A DNA stretch of 64,000 nucleotides from Hydrogenophaga sp. (GTDB taxonomy: Bacteria; Pseudomonadota; Gammaproteobacteria; Burkholderiales; Burkholderiaceae_C). Of this stretch, positions 53,447 to 63,401 are shown one piece after another. A model generated the notes under the pieces. The model ran no database searches, was not told the DNA's origin, and was given only the letters and a program-made list of their open reading frames with translations. Location of the stretch: positions 1-64,000 of the forward strand of contig JACVCO010000017.1 of assembly GCA_016741995.1 (NCBI GenBank). The letters are read 5' to 3'. The translations under genes were made by a program, and so were the position numbers. The stretch's first letter is position 1. Each line of letters starts with the position of its first letter.

Positions 53447-54999
53447 GGCAGTTCTCCTGCGGGCGTCGGGGTGCCGGCGAGCCCGGGGTGGGCGGGGCCG
53501 AGCACGGCTTGCACATAAGCGGTGTGGCCCAGCATCTGCCCGGCCGCGCGCTGCGAGAAATGCACGAAGGGTTCGGCCCAGAGGCCGATGGTGAGCGTGA
53601 TTGCCGCGAGCGCGCCGATCGGTGCGAGCAGGGCCACGCGGGCGGGGCCGGCGGCGCGCCACTCGCCGGCCGCGCGTTGCGACAGCGGGCCCGGCGCCTT
53701 CCAGAACGCTTCGTTCCAGATCTTGAGCATGGAATACAGCGTGAGCACGCCCACCATCAGCGCCACCACCGCCAGCGCCACGTGCCCGGCCTCCAGGCTG
53801 GAGCGGATCACCACGAACTTGGCCCAGAAGCCCGACAGCGGTGGCAGGCCCGCGAGCGACAGCGCCGGCACCACGAACAGCAGCGCCAGCAGCGGCGCGC
53901 TGCGGTGCAGGCCGCCGATGCGCTTGAGGTCGTACGAGCCGCCGGCCGCGCGGATGACGCCCGCGATGAGGAACAGGTTGGCCTTGACCACGATGTGGTG
54001 CAGCACGTACAGGATCGCGCCCGCGATGGCCAGCGGCGTGGCCACCGCCAGGCCGACCAGCATGTAGCCGATCTGGCTGACGATGTGGAACGAGAGGATG
54101 CGCCGCACGTCGTAGTGCGCTGCGGCCCCCAGCACACCGGTGACCATGGTGAGCGCGGCCAGCACGCCCACGATGGGGCCGATGAAATCCTGCGTGTGCG
54201 CGAACACCAGCGTGAAGCAGCGCAGGATCGCGTAGACCCCCACCTTGGTGAGCAGCGCCGCGAAGATGGCCACCACCGGCGCGCTGGCCGTGTGGTACGC
54301 CGCCGGCAGCCAGAAGAACAGCGGGAACACCGCGGCCTTGGCCCCGAAGGCCAGCAGGAACAGCACCGCCAGCGCCGACACCAGGCCCTGGTTCTCCACC
54401 TGCGGCAACGCCAGCGACAGGTCGGCCATGTTGAGCGTGCCGGTGAGCCCGTACAGGAAACCCACGCCCATCAGGAACAGCGTGGTCACCAGCAGGTTGA
54501 GCACCACGTACTTCACGCCCGCGTCGAGTTGTTCGCGCGTGCCGCCCTGCACCAGCAGGCCGAAGGACGAGATCAGCATGATCTCGAACCACACGTAAAG
54601 GTTGAAGATGTCGCCCGTGAGGAAAGCGCCCGTCACGCCCAGCAGCAGGCCGTGGTACAGCGGGTGGAACCAGGCGCGTTCGCGCTCCTTCGCGCCGCGC
54701 GCCAGCGCATAGACGGACACCACCACCGCCATCAGGCCGGTGATAACCACCATCGCGGCGCCGAACAGGTCGGCCACGAAGCTGATGCCGAAGGGCGCGG
54801 CCCAGGCACCGAACTGGGTGGCCAGCACGGTGCCGTCGAGCACGCCGCGCAGCAACAGCAGGCAGGCCAGCAGCAGGCCGGCGCTGCCCAGCAGGCTCAC
54901 GCCGCGCTGCCACGCGGGCCGGCCCTGCAGCAGCGCGCACAGCGCCAGCGTGGCCAGCGGCACGGCCACGGGCAGGGTGAGCAGCAGGTGGGGCGTCAT
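53443..54999 (-). CDS. mrpD: Mrp antiporter subunit D (second operon)
   Basis: This 518-residue ND4-like subunit of about 14 helices has LTKVGVYAILRCF and GLPPLSGFWAKFV. It is shorter than the first-operon D because it lacks the acidic insertion. It overlaps mrpC by four bases. Confidence 0.93.
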   Translation of the reverse strand: MTPHLLLTLPVAVPLATLALCALLQGRPAWQRGVSLLGSAGLLLACLLLLRGVLDGTVLATQFGAWAAPFGISFVADLFGAAMVVITGLMAVVVSVYALARGAKERERAWFHPLYHGLLLGVTGAFLTGDIFNLYVWFEIMLISSFGLLVQGGTREQLDAGVKYVVLNLLVTTLFLMGVGFLYGLTGTLNMADLSLALPQVENQGLVSALAVLFLLAFGAKAAVFPLFFWLPAAYHTASAPVVAIFAALLTKVGVYAILRCFTLVFAHTQDFIGPIVGVLAALTMVTGVLGAAAHYDVRRILSFHIVSQIGYMLVGLAVATPLAIAGAILYVLHHIVVKANLFLIAGVIRAAGGSYDLKRIGGLHRSAPLLALLFVVPALSLAGLPPLSGFWAKFVVIRSSLEAGHVALAVVALMVGVLTLYSMLKIWNEAFWKAPGPLSQRAAGEWRAAGPARVALLAPIGALAAITLTIGLWAEPFVHFSQRAAGQMLGHTAYVQAVLGPAHPGLAGTPTPAGELP

Positions 55000-55367
55000 G
55001 CGCGTTCCCCTTGCGTGCGCTCACCGGGTTCGGCCTCGCGCATGGCGTCCGGGTCCACCGTGCGCAGCGCGCGGTGCGCGCGCTCGAACAGCACCACGGT
55101 GTAGGCCACGAGCGAGAACGAAATGACGATGGCCGTGAGGATGAGCGCCTGCGGCAGCGGGTTCGCGCTGGCGGCGATGGTGCTCGCGCCTTCGGGCACC
55201 AGCGGCGGCACCACGGACGACAGGCGCCCGCCCACGAAGATGGCCAGGTTCACCGCGTTGCCGAGCAACAGCAGGCCCAGCACCATGCGCAGCAGGTGGC
55301 GCGAGAGCAGCAGGTAGAGCGCGGCGGCGAGCAGCGCGCCGAAGGTGAGGGCGTAGAGGGTTTCCAT
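54996..55367 (-). CDS. mrpC: Mrp antiporter subunit C (second operon)
   Basis: This 123-residue NuoK-like protein has three helices, with GLLLLGNAVNLAIF and NPLPQALILTAIVI, and a short charged C-terminal tail. It starts three bases after mrpB. Confidence 0.93.
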   Translation of the reverse strand: METLYALTFGALLAAALYLLLSRHLLRMVLGLLLLGNAVNLAIFVGGRLSSVVPPLVPEGASTIAASANPLPQALILTAIVISFSLVAYTVVLFERAHRALRTVDPDAMREAEPGERTQGERA

Positions 55368-55370
55368 CGA

Positions 55371-55784
55371 TCAGTCTTCCGTTGGCGTTCCGAGGTAGAA
55401 GCCCACGAACGCGCACACGGCACCCAGCACCGCCAGGTACACGCCGATGTCGAACAGCAGCGCCGTGCCGAGCGCGAAGCCGTTGTCCCAGACCTGCCAT
55501 TGGTGCGTGAGGAAGGGCGCCTGCCCGAACAGCGCGGGCAGGCCGGAGACCAGCGCGAACAGCAGGCCCGTGCCGGCGATGGCCACCGGTGGCCAGCGCA
55601 GGGCGCGCAGCAAGGCCTCGCGCCCGCGCGGCAGCGCGTGCACGGTGAAGCCCGCGGCCGCCACCAGGCCGCCCACGAAGCCCCCACCGGGTTCGTTGTG
55701 GCCGCGCCAGAGCAGGTAGAGCGAGAAGAGCAGCGCGACGGGCAGCAGCACGCGCCCCGCGACGTTGAGGATCGGCGAGTTCAT
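55371..55784 (-). CDS. mrpB: Mrp antiporter subunit B (second operon)
   Basis: This 137-residue protein has four helices and the MnhB signature [16 protein letters not shown], shared with the C-terminal part of the fused protein in the first operon. It overlaps the mrpA stop by four bases. Confidence 0.93.
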   Translation of the reverse strand: MNSPILNVAGRVLLPVALLFSLYLLWRGHNEPGGGFVGGLVAAAGFTVHALPRGREALLRALRWPPVAIAGTGLLFALVSGLPALFGQAPFLTHQWQVWDNGFALGTALLFDIGVYLAVLGAVCAFVGFYLGTPTED

Positions 55785-58096
55785 TCGGTGCGCTCCTCGG
55801 GGCCCGCTGCCTTGCGCCCGCGCGAGCCGGCCAGCACCGCCGCCGCGGCCAGCGCGGCCAGGGCCAGCACGGTGATCTCACCCAGCGTGTCCAGCGCGCG
55901 GAAGTCCACGATGATCACGTTCACCAGGTTGCGGCCATGGGCCTCGGGCACGCTGGTGGCGCGGAAGAAATCGGAGAGTCGCTCGTCGAACGGCGTGGCC
56001 AGCACCGACAGCAGCATCAGCGAGGCGACCGCGCCGAAGCCGATGGCGATCACCGCGTCGTGGCGGCGCTGCGCGTTCGTGCGCGCGTCCTCACCGCCGA
56101 AGGGCATGCGCGACACCACGGCCAGCAGCACCACGATGGCCACCGCCTCGACCGAGAACTGGGTGAACGCCAGATCGGGCGCGCCATGGAACAGGAACAC
56201 CAGCGCCAGCCCGAAGCCCACCATGCCCGCGGCCACGATGCCGCGCAGAAAACCGGGGGCGCGCACCACGGCCACGGCGGCCAGCACCAGCAGCGCGGGC
56301 AGCAGCGCGTACAGCGAGGCCGCGCCCTGCAACGAGGGCCAGGCCAGGCCGCCCTGCATGAACAAGGTGAGCCCCACCGCACCACCCACCACCACCAGCG
56401 TGGCCCCGATGTAGCGGCGCAGGCTGCCGTTCTGGATGCGCAGCGTCTGCCACAGCGCCACGCGTTGCAGCGCGGTCATGGCTCGGTCGTAGCCGGCATC
56501 GGGGCCGTGGCGGGCGATCGCCTCGCGCGCCACCAGCGCGCGGTGCAGGCGGTCCCAGCCGCGGTACACCGCCACGCCCAGCGCCAGCGTGAGCACGCTC
56601 AGGGCCAGCATGGGCGTGAGGCCGTGCCAGAGCGACAGCGTGCTCTCGGTGGCGTGGCCGGCCACGGCGTTCGCTGCGCCCTGCACCAGCGCACCGGCCA
56701 GGCCAGGCACCAGGCCCAGCACCAGGCCGAGCGCGGCCAGCAGCGCCGGGCCGATCCACATCGCCGTGGGCGGGTCGTGCGGTGTTTGCGGCGTGGGGCG
56801 CAGCGGGCCCCAGAAGGTGCGCACCGTGACCACGCCGGCCACCGCCACCATGACCGCGTTGGCCGCGATGGCCACCGCCACCGGCAGCCACGACGCGCTG
56901 GCGCTGAGGTTGGCCTCGTACACCAGTTCCTTGGCCACGAAGCCCACGAAGGGCGGCAGCCCCGCCATCGACAGGCCGGCGAGCAGCGCGATGGCCGCGG
57001 TCAGCGGCATCTTCTTCGCCAGGCCGCCGAGCTGGCTGCTGTCGCGCGTGCCGGCTTCGTGGTCCACGATGCCGGCCACCATGAACAGGCAGGCCTTGTA
57101 GAGCGCGTGCACCACCAGGAACGCCGCCATGGCAGTGGCCGCCAGCGGATGCGGCAGCGCGATGAGCATGACCAGCGTGCCCAGCGACACCACGGTGGAA
57201 TAGGCCAGCACGCGTTTGAGATCCGTCTCGCGCAGCGCGAGCAGCGCGCCCGTGAGCATGGTGGCCAGGCCGGCGGTGAGCAGCAGCCCCGTCCACAGCG
57301 CGTGCTCGCCGTACACCGGGTTGAGCCGCGCGAGCAGGTACACGCCGAGCTTGACCATGGTGGCCGAATGCAGGAAGGCCGACACCGGCGTGGGCGCCAC
57401 CATGGCATTCGGCAGCCAGGCGTGCAGCGGCACCTGGGCCGATTTGGCGAACGCCCCGAGCGCCACCAGCGCAATCACCCAGGGCGCGCTCGCGTGCTGC
57501 GCCAGCCCGCCCATGGCCAGGATTTCGGAGATGCGGAAGGTGCCCGCGCTGTGGCCCAGCACGATGGCGCCCGCGAGCAGGGCCAGGCCACCGCCCACGG
57601 TGATCAGCAGGCCCTGTTGCGCCGAGCGGCGCGACGCGGCCTGCTCCGGCGTGAAGCCGATCAGCAGGAAAGACGCGAGGCTGGTGAGCTCCCAGAACAC
57701 CAGCAGCGCGATCAGGTCGTCGGCCAGCACCGCGCCCAGCATCGCGCCCATGAACAGCGTGAGCCGCGCGAAGAAGCGGGCGATGTCCGCATGGCCCTGC
57801 AGGTAGCGCGCCGCGTACAGAAAGATGAAGGTGCCGATGCCGGTGATGAGCAGCGCGAACAGCAGCGACAGGCCGTCGGCGCGCAGCGCGAGCGAGATGT
57901 CCAGGCTGGGAATCCAGGCCCAGGTTTCGGTGTGCCCGGCGGGGGTTTGCGCGGCGGGCCAGTGCGTGGCGAAGCCGGCGAACAGGGCGGCTGGCAGCAG
58001 CCAGGCCGCGTTGGCCAGGCCGGCGCGCCAGCGCAGCAGCACCCAGAGCGCGGGTGCTGCGAGCAGGGAGGTGAAGACGAGTGGGGTGAGCGACAT
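55781..58096 (-). CDS. mrpA: Mrp antiporter subunit A (second operon)
   Basis: This 771-residue ND5-like subunit has about 20 helices, [17 protein letters not shown] in the core and the MrpA-specific C-terminal domain (from about 620) that ends with a charged tail. Unlike the first operon, MrpB is separate. The operon order is A-B-C-D-E-F-G, all overlapping or nearly so. A -24/-12-like element lies about 33-46 bases upstream. Confidence 0.93.
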   Translation of the reverse strand: MSLTPLVFTSLLAAPALWVLLRWRAGLANAAWLLPAALFAGFATHWPAAQTPAGHTETWAWIPSLDISLALRADGLSLLFALLITGIGTFIFLYAARYLQGHADIARFFARLTLFMGAMLGAVLADDLIALLVFWELTSLASFLLIGFTPEQAASRRSAQQGLLITVGGGLALLAGAIVLGHSAGTFRISEILAMGGLAQHASAPWVIALVALGAFAKSAQVPLHAWLPNAMVAPTPVSAFLHSATMVKLGVYLLARLNPVYGEHALWTGLLLTAGLATMLTGALLALRETDLKRVLAYSTVVSLGTLVMLIALPHPLAATAMAAFLVVHALYKACLFMVAGIVDHEAGTRDSSQLGGLAKKMPLTAAIALLAGLSMAGLPPFVGFVAKELVYEANLSASASWLPVAVAIAANAVMVAVAGVVTVRTFWGPLRPTPQTPHDPPTAMWIGPALLAALGLVLGLVPGLAGALVQGAANAVAGHATESTLSLWHGLTPMLALSVLTLALGVAVYRGWDRLHRALVAREAIARHGPDAGYDRAMTALQRVALWQTLRIQNGSLRRYIGATLVVVGGAVGLTLFMQGGLAWPSLQGAASLYALLPALLVLAAVAVVRAPGFLRGIVAAGMVGFGLALVFLFHGAPDLAFTQFSVEAVAIVVLLAVVSRMPFGGEDARTNAQRRHDAVIAIGFGAVASLMLLSVLATPFDERLSDFFRATSVPEAHGRNLVNVIIVDFRALDTLGEITVLALAALAAAAVLAGSRGRKAAGPEERTE

Positions 58097-58128
58097 GGGC
58101 AGGCCGTTGGGCGGACTGCCTCATCAGC

Positions 58129-58142
58129 GCAAGCGCCGTGCC
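58129..58142 (-). promoter_or_regulatory. Sigma-54-like promoter upstream of the second Mrp operon
   Basis: Read on the minus strand, GGGCACGGCGCTTGC holds GG at 58142-58141 and GC at 58130-58129, exactly ten bases apart, in the contexts GGCACG and TTGC that match the -24/-12 consensus apart from the first T. The start of mrpA lies 33 bases downstream. The region is GC-rich, so a chance match is possible. An inverted repeat (58140-58165) overlaps the -24 box. Confidence 0.45.
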
Positions 58143-58165
58143 CGCACGCGCCAGGGCGTGCGGGC
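58140..58165. repeat. Perfect inverted repeat between the monooxygenase and mrpA
   Basis: GCCCGCACGC (58140-58149) and GCGTGCGGGC (58156-58165) form a ten-bp stem with a six-base loop, about 75 bases after the monooxygenase stop. There is no T-run, so it may be a weak terminator or a regulator site close to the -24 element. Confidence 0.5.
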
Positions 58166-58241
58166 CTTGCAGATCAAGGGCTTGCGTGGGCCGCGGCGCG
58201 TGCCGTGTTCAGCGGGGTGAACGCGCGGGCCGCGCCGTGTT

Positions 58242-59933
58242 TCAAGAACTGAACGCGCCGCGCAGCCGCGCCACCAGGCCCGCGGCGTCTGGCGGCACCG
58301 CGTCGCCGCGCCACACCACGTGCTGGTCGGGCCGGCACAGCAGCAGCGCGTGGCGGTACTCGGCCGGGCGCAGCGCTTCCTGCGCAATGTCGATGGCCTG
58401 CATGGGCACGCCGGCGTCGGCCGCCGCGTCCAGCAGGGGCTGCGCGTTCACCCCGGGTTGCGTGATCAGCAGCGTGTAGCCGGCGCCGAGTGCGTCGTAC
58501 AGCGAACGCCCGTCGCTCAACCAGAAGTGCGGCGCACGGCAGCCCGGCACGGTGGAGGCCGTGAAGCCGCCCATGGTGTAGGGCGGGGGCGCCTCGCCGT
58601 CGGCCGCGATGATGGGCGAGCCCGCGTAGTAGTAGCCGTAGTTCAGGCCGGCGCAGCAGAACTGCTGCACGTTCAGTTCGTAGGCCTCGTCGCCGATGAG
58701 CGCGCGCGCCGCGGCACCGGCCTCGTCGTCGGCCTCGATGTTCGCTGGCACGGCGCTGCGCGCCTTGATCATCTTCTGCGCGTGGTCCATCGCGAAGCGC
58801 GACACCTGCTCGGTGATGGGCTGGCGCTCGGCCTCGTAGGCATCGAGCATGGCCGGCTCGGCCCAGCCCTGCACCTGCGCGGCCAGCAGCCACGAAAGGT
58901 TGAGCGCGTCGGCGATGCCGGCGTTCATGCCGTAGCCCGCGTAGGGCACCCACAAGTGCGCGGCGTCGCCGGCAATGAACACACGCCGGTCGCGGAAGCG
59001 GTTGGCCACCAGGCGGCGGCCCACCCAGTCTTCCTTCGAGATCACCTCGTATTCGAAGTCGTCGCCCACGCCGAGGATGTGGCGGATGCTCTGGTCGCGG
59101 TCCACCGAATCGAACTCGGTCTCGTGCGGGTTCAGGTGGTTGTGCACCAGCCAGGTCTCGTGGCCGTCGATGGCGAAGGCGGTGCCGCAGCGGCGCGGGT
59201 TGTACGCGTAGTAGCACCAGGCGGGCTTGCCCGGCAGGCGGGCGAGCAGGTCCTTCGCGCGGATGTAGGTGGACTGCACGCGCTGGATCACGGGCGTGCC
59301 CTCGAACTGCGCGCCGATCGCCTTCCGCACGCCCGACGATCCGCCGTCGCAGCCGACGAGGAAGCGCGCGCGCACGGTGCGCGTGCTGCCGTCGTCCAGC
59401 CCGCTGAGCGTGGCGCTTACGCCGTGCTCGTCCTGCTCGAAGCCGTCCACGCGCGTGCGGTTGAGCAGCGTCACGTTCGGCAGCGCGGCGGTGTGCGCCA
59501 GCAGGATCGGTTCCAGGTAGATCTGGTTGATGCGGTGCGGCGGCTCGGCCGTGGGCCACCAGGTGTCGGGGCCGCCGTTGTCCACGAAGCGCTCGAGCCG
59601 GTTCGGGATCGGGATGCGCGTGAGCTCGGTGCCCGTCAACGACGTGCGGAAGGCCACGTCGTTGGGGTGCGCGTCGGGCAGGCCCGCGCGGCGCAGCTTG
59701 TCGGCCACGCCGAGCTGGCGAAAGCGCTCCATGGTGCGCGACGAGACGTGGTTGCACTTCACGCTTGGCGGTTCCAGGTAGGTGCGCAGCTCGGCGATGG
59801 TGACGCGCACGCCGCGGCTGGCGAGGTCCATCGCAAGCGTCAGGCCCACGGGGCCTGCGCCCACGATGAGCACGTCGGTGGTGGTGGAGGGGGCGGAGGG
59901 AGGCTGCTGTTCCGGCATGAGGGAGGGGTTCAT
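58242..59933 (-). CDS. FAD-dependent aromatic-ring monooxygenase (PheA/TfdB type)
   Basis: This 563-residue flavoprotein hydroxylase has the FAD-binding GAGPVG at 25-30, the DG motif in CDGGSSGVRKAIG and the GD motif in FIAGDAAHLWVPYAGYG. The C-terminal thioredoxin-like domain typical of phenol hydroxylase relatives follows. It should hydroxylate an aromatic or similar compound with NAD(P)H and oxygen. The ATG at 59933 overlaps the stop of the upstream Bug-type gene by four bases; a second ATG five codons in is possible. Confidence 0.88.
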   Translation of the reverse strand: MNPSLMPEQQPPSAPSTTTDVLIVGAGPVGLTLAMDLASRGVRVTIAELRTYLEPPSVKCNHVSSRTMERFRQLGVADKLRRAGLPDAHPNDVAFRTSLTGTELTRIPIPNRLERFVDNGGPDTWWPTAEPPHRINQIYLEPILLAHTAALPNVTLLNRTRVDGFEQDEHGVSATLSGLDDGSTRTVRARFLVGCDGGSSGVRKAIGAQFEGTPVIQRVQSTYIRAKDLLARLPGKPAWCYYAYNPRRCGTAFAIDGHETWLVHNHLNPHETEFDSVDRDQSIRHILGVGDDFEYEVISKEDWVGRRLVANRFRDRRVFIAGDAAHLWVPYAGYGMNAGIADALNLSWLLAAQVQGWAEPAMLDAYEAERQPITEQVSRFAMDHAQKMIKARSAVPANIEADDEAGAAARALIGDEAYELNVQQFCCAGLNYGYYYAGSPIIAADGEAPPPYTMGGFTASTVPGCRAPHFWLSDGRSLYDALGAGYTLLITQPGVNAQPLLDAAADAGVPMQAIDIAQEALRPAEYRHALLLCRPDQHVVWRGDAVPPDAAGLVARLRGAFSS

Positions 59934-60922
59934 TCGAGCTTGATGCCCGCGGTGCGGATCACCTGGCCCCACTTCACGGTTTCGGACTTGATGTAGTCGC
60001 CGAAGGCCTTGGGGGTGGTGGGGGCCGGTTCCACGCCGAGGCCGCGGATGGTGGTCTGGATGGCGGGGTCGTTGAGCGCCTCGACGAGCGCGGCGTTGAA
60101 CTTGTTGACGATGGCGTCGGGCGTGGCCGCGGGCGCGACGATGCCGAACCAGCCCACCGACTCGTAGCCCGCCAGGCCCGCTTCGGCCACGGTGGGTACG
60201 TCGGGCAGCGCAGGCACGCGCTTGTCGCTGGTGACGGAGAAGGCGAGCAGCTTGCCGGCGCGGATGTGCGGCAGCGCCGCGGGCAGGTCGGTCACGGCCA
60301 GCGGAATCTGGCCGGCCAGTGCGTCCACAGCCGCGGGGCCCGAGCCGCGGTAGGCCACCTGCACGATCTTCACGCCGGCCATCTGGTCGAACAGCGAGGC
60401 CGTGAGGTGCATCGCCGTGCCGTTGCCGCCGTGGCCCATGGTGAGCTTGCTCGGGTCGCGCTTGGCCAGGGCGATGAGCTCGGCCTGCGTGCGCACGCCC
60501 ACCGAGGGGTGGCCCACGATCACGAAGGGAATGGCCGCGACCAGCGAGACCGGCTTGAGGTCCTTCACCGGGTCGAACGGCATCTGCGGGTACAGGCTCA
60601 CGTTGGCCGAGAGCGCGCCCGCCGCGCCCAGGCCCACGGTGTGGCCGTCGGGCTCGGCCTTGGCCACCGCGGTCAGGCCGATGTTGCCGCCCGCGCCCGG
60701 GCGGTTCTCGATCACCAGCGGCTGGCCGAGCTTCTCGCCCACGCGCGGGCCGATGGCGCGCACGATGGCGTCGGCACTGCCGCCGGGCGGGAAGGTCACG
60801 ATCACGCGGATCGGCTTGGTCGGCCACGCGGCGTCCTGGGCGGTGGCGGGGCCGGCCAGCGCGAGCAGGGCGGCACCTCCGAGCGCGGCGCACAGCGTGC
60901 GGCGCAGGCATGGGGTCTTCAT
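59930..60922 (-). CDS. Bug/TctC-family periplasmic binding protein
   Basis: This 330-residue exported binding protein has a Sec signal peptide (about 1-28, ending TAQ) and the family regions VTFPPGGSADAIVRAIG and ENRPGAGGNIG. Bug proteins bind carboxylates or related small molecules. No TctA/TctB genes accompany it. Coupling to an aromatic monooxygenase suggests that it captures the compound or signals its presence. AGGAGA lies nine bases before the ATG. Confidence 0.9.
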   Translation of the reverse strand: MKTPCLRRTLCAALGGAALLALAGPATAQDAAWPTKPIRVIVTFPPGGSADAIVRAIGPRVGEKLGQPLVIENRPGAGGNIGLTAVAKAEPDGHTVGLGAAGALSANVSLYPQMPFDPVKDLKPVSLVAAIPFVIVGHPSVGVRTQAELIALAKRDPSKLTMGHGGNGTAMHLTASLFDQMAGVKIVQVAYRGSGPAAVDALAGQIPLAVTDLPAALPHIRAGKLLAFSVTSDKRVPALPDVPTVAEAGLAGYESVGWFGIVAPAATPDAIVNKFNAALVEALNDPAIQTTIRGLGVEPAPTTPKAFGDYIKSETVKWGQVIRTAGIKLE

Positions 60923-61025
60923 CGGCTTGTCTCCTGGTTCTGGTGTGGGAATCCCGGGGGCCATTCAATCCGCTTCGCATTCATGCGTAAAGCGAAACTT
61001 ATCGAACGATTTATCATTTCAACTC
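60923..61025. promoter_or_regulatory. Divergent control region between the Bug-type gene and lysR
   Basis: This 103-base region is AT-rich near the regulator start. ATCG-AA-CGAT (61001-61010) forms a small palindrome inside TTATCGAACGATTTA, a plausible LysR-type binding site. Such regulators commonly bind between the divergent genes and control both. No clear -35/-10 pair can be fixed by eye. Confidence 0.45.
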
Positions 61026-61934
61026 ATGAATAGCGACACCCGGTTCCTGCCCAGCATGCGCCAGCTGCGCGCCTTTGCCGCGGTCTATCACCTGCGCAAG
61101 GTGAGTGCCGCGGCCGAGCAACTCTCCGTCACGCAGTCGGCGGTGAGCCTGTCTCTGCGGCAACTGGAGGAGGGCCTGGGCGCGCGGCTGTTCGAACGCA
61201 CCACGCGCACCCTGCAACCCACGCAGGCCGCGCACGAGGCCATCGTGCTGGCCGAACGCATCCTGCGCGACGCCGAGGCGCTGGGCGCGGGCACGCTGGA
61301 GCTGTCCGAACTGCGGCGCGGGCGCGTGAGCGTGGCGATCACGCCCACGCTGGCCGAGCTGCTGCTGCCCGCGGCGGTGGTGCGTTTTCGCGAACGCCAC
61401 CCCGGTGTGCACATCGACATCAGCGATTGCGCGCCCGACCAGTTCGTGGCGCGCGTGGTGGGCGAGCAGGTGGATTTCGGCATCGGCGTGCCCGAGCAGT
61501 CCGGCGCCGACGTGGACACCGACACCCTGGTGCGCGACCACCTCGCGCTGGTCTGCCCGGCGGGGCACGCGCTCGCCGGCCGCACCCGCCTGCGCTGGGC
61601 CGATCTCGACGGCCACCCGGTCATCACCGTGCGCCCGGGCTACGGCGTGCGCCCGCTGATCGACGCCAGCGCCGCGCGCGCGGGCGTGCGGCTGCGCGTG
61701 GTGCACGAAGTGACCTTTCTGTCTACCGCCCTTTGGATGACGCGCGCCGGCATGGCCGTGGCCATCATGCCGGCAGCCTATGCGCGCGTGGCGCCGACGG
61801 GCGAGCTGGCGGTGCTGCCCCTGTCGGCACCGCGGGTGTCGCGCGACATCTGTGTCGTCACCAAGCGCGGGCGGGTGTTGTCGAACACCGCGCAGGCGCT
61901 GGTGGCCGAGATCCGGGCGGCGCTGCGCGGCTGA
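61026..61934 (+). CDS. LysR-family transcriptional regulator
   Basis: This 302-residue regulator has an N-terminal winged HTH (about residues 10-70, with KVSAAAEQLSVTQSAVSLSLRQLE) and a periplasmic-binding-like effector domain (about 95-300). It is divergent from the Bug-type gene and the monooxygenase and probably activates them when the substrate is present. The start at 61026 is the first ATG with the family N-terminus. Confidence 0.92.
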   Translation: MNSDTRFLPSMRQLRAFAAVYHLRKVSAAAEQLSVTQSAVSLSLRQLEEGLGARLFERTTRTLQPTQAAHEAIVLAERILRDAEALGAGTLELSELRRGRVSVAITPTLAELLLPAAVVRFRERHPGVHIDISDCAPDQFVARVVGEQVDFGIGVPEQSGADVDTDTLVRDHLALVCPAGHALAGRTRLRWADLDGHPVITVRPGYGVRPLIDASAARAGVRLRVVHEVTFLSTALWMTRAGMAVAIMPAAYARVAPTGELAVLPLSAPRVSRDICVVTKRGRVLSNTAQALVAEIRAALRG

Positions 61935-62038
61935 GGCGTTGCAATCGGTTTCGCCGACGCGGTGTTCAGGGCTTTCGCATGGGCGTACCCTGACCGACCT
62001 GCCAGAACGAACCGCCTGAACGACACGGGAGCATGGCC

Positions 62039-63397
62039 ATGACAACGCGCACGACATCCGCCGAACGGTTCCGCACCGAACACGACGCCTGGGGCGAGAT
62101 CAACATCCCCGCCGACGCGCCCTGGGGCGCGCAGACGCAGCGCGCCATCGAGCACTTCGCCATCTCCACCGAACGCATGCCGGGCGAGCTGATCCATGCG
62201 CTGGCGCTCATCAAGCGCTGCGCCGCGCAGGTGAACGCGGCGCTCGGCGCGCTCGACGCGCCGGTGGCCGAGTCCATCGTGCGGGCCGCCGACGCCGTGA
62301 TCGCCGGCCAGTGGCCCGATGCGTTCCCACTCGCGGTGTGGCAAAGCGGTTCGGGCACGCAGAGCAACATGAACATGAACGAGGTGCTCGCGCACATCGC
62401 CTCCAGCAAGGCGCGCGTGGTGCACCCGAATGACGAGGTCAACATGGGCCAGTCGTCGAACGACGTGGTGCCCACCGCGATCCACGTGGCCGCGCTGCTG
62501 GGCTGCCAGCGCGCATTGCTGCCCGCGCTGGACGCGTTGCGCGACGCCCTGCGAACCCAGGCCGAGGGCGTGCAGGACTTGTTGAAGACCGGCCGCACCC
62601 ACCTGCAGGGCGCGCTGCCCCTCACGCTGGGGCAGGAGATGCGGGCCTGGGTGGCGCAGCTCGACCAGGCGCGGCGCGGCGTGGGCGAGGCCATGGTGGC
62701 CGCGCAGGGCCTGGCCATCGGCGGCACGGCGGTGGGCAGCGGTGCCAACACCCACCCGCAGTTCGGCGAGCGCATGGCGCGCGCGCTGAGCGAAGCCACC
62801 GGCCTGGAGCTGCGCCGCGCCGACGACCCCTTCGCCGCGCAGGCCGCGCACGACGCGCTGGTGCAACTGCATGCCAGCCTGCGCGTGCTCGCCGTGGCGC
62901 TGCGCAAGATCGCCGACGACGTGCGCTGGATGGGCAGCCCCTGGCTCGGCGAGCTGCGCCTGCCCGCCAACGAGCCGGGCAGTTCCATCATGCCGGGCAA
63001 GGTGAACCCCACGCAGAGCGAATCGCTGCTCATGGTCACCGCGCAGGTGATGGGCAACGACGTCACCATCGGCTTCGCGAGCACGCTCGCGCAGTTCCAG
63101 ATGCACGCGGCCAAACCGGTGCTCGCGCTCAACCTGCTGCAGAGCATCCGCCTGCTGGCCGACGGCATGCGCAGCTTCGAGCACCACTGCGTGCGCGGCA
63201 TGCAGGCCGACCGCGAGCGCATCGAGGCCGCACTCTCGCCCGCCATGCTGCAGGCCACGCTGCTGGCCAAACACATCGGGCACGAAGAAGCGGCGGTGCT
63301 GTACCGCGACGCGCAGGCCAGCGGCCGGCCGCTGCGTGAGCTGGTGCTGGATCGTGGGCTGGCGAGCGCCGAGCAGTTCGACGCGTGGACGCGGTGA
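62039..63397 (+). CDS. fumC: Class II fumarate hydratase
   Basis: This 452-residue enzyme interconverts fumarate and malate in the TCA cycle and, unlike class I enzymes, needs no iron-sulfur cluster. The catalytic His188 lies in TGRTHLQGALPL, and the signature loop GSSIMPGKVNPTQ (314-326) holds the catalytic Ser. Two ATGs compete (62033 and 62039). GGGAG at 62027-62031 is one base from the first but seven from the second, so I take 62039. It is 104 bases after the LysR gene. Confidence 0.95.
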   Translation: MTTRTTSAERFRTEHDAWGEINIPADAPWGAQTQRAIEHFAISTERMPGELIHALALIKRCAAQVNAALGALDAPVAESIVRAADAVIAGQWPDAFPLAVWQSGSGTQSNMNMNEVLAHIASSKARVVHPNDEVNMGQSSNDVVPTAIHVAALLGCQRALLPALDALRDALRTQAEGVQDLLKTGRTHLQGALPLTLGQEMRAWVAQLDQARRGVGEAMVAAQGLAIGGTAVGSGANTHPQFGERMARALSEATGLELRRADDPFAAQAAHDALVQLHASLRVLAVALRKIADDVRWMGSPWLGELRLPANEPGSSIMPGKVNPTQSESLLMVTAQVMGNDVTIGFASTLAQFQMHAAKPVLALNLLQSIRLLADGMRSFEHHCVRGMQADRERIEAALSPAMLQATLLAKHIGHEEAAVLYRDAQASGRPLRELVLDRGLASAEQFDAWTR

Positions 63398-63401
63398 GCG
63401 G

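Noticed and set aside
55937-58252. 771-codon plus-strand frame opposite mrpA of the second operon
   Set aside because: Same low-complexity composition and full overlap with a well-supported gene.
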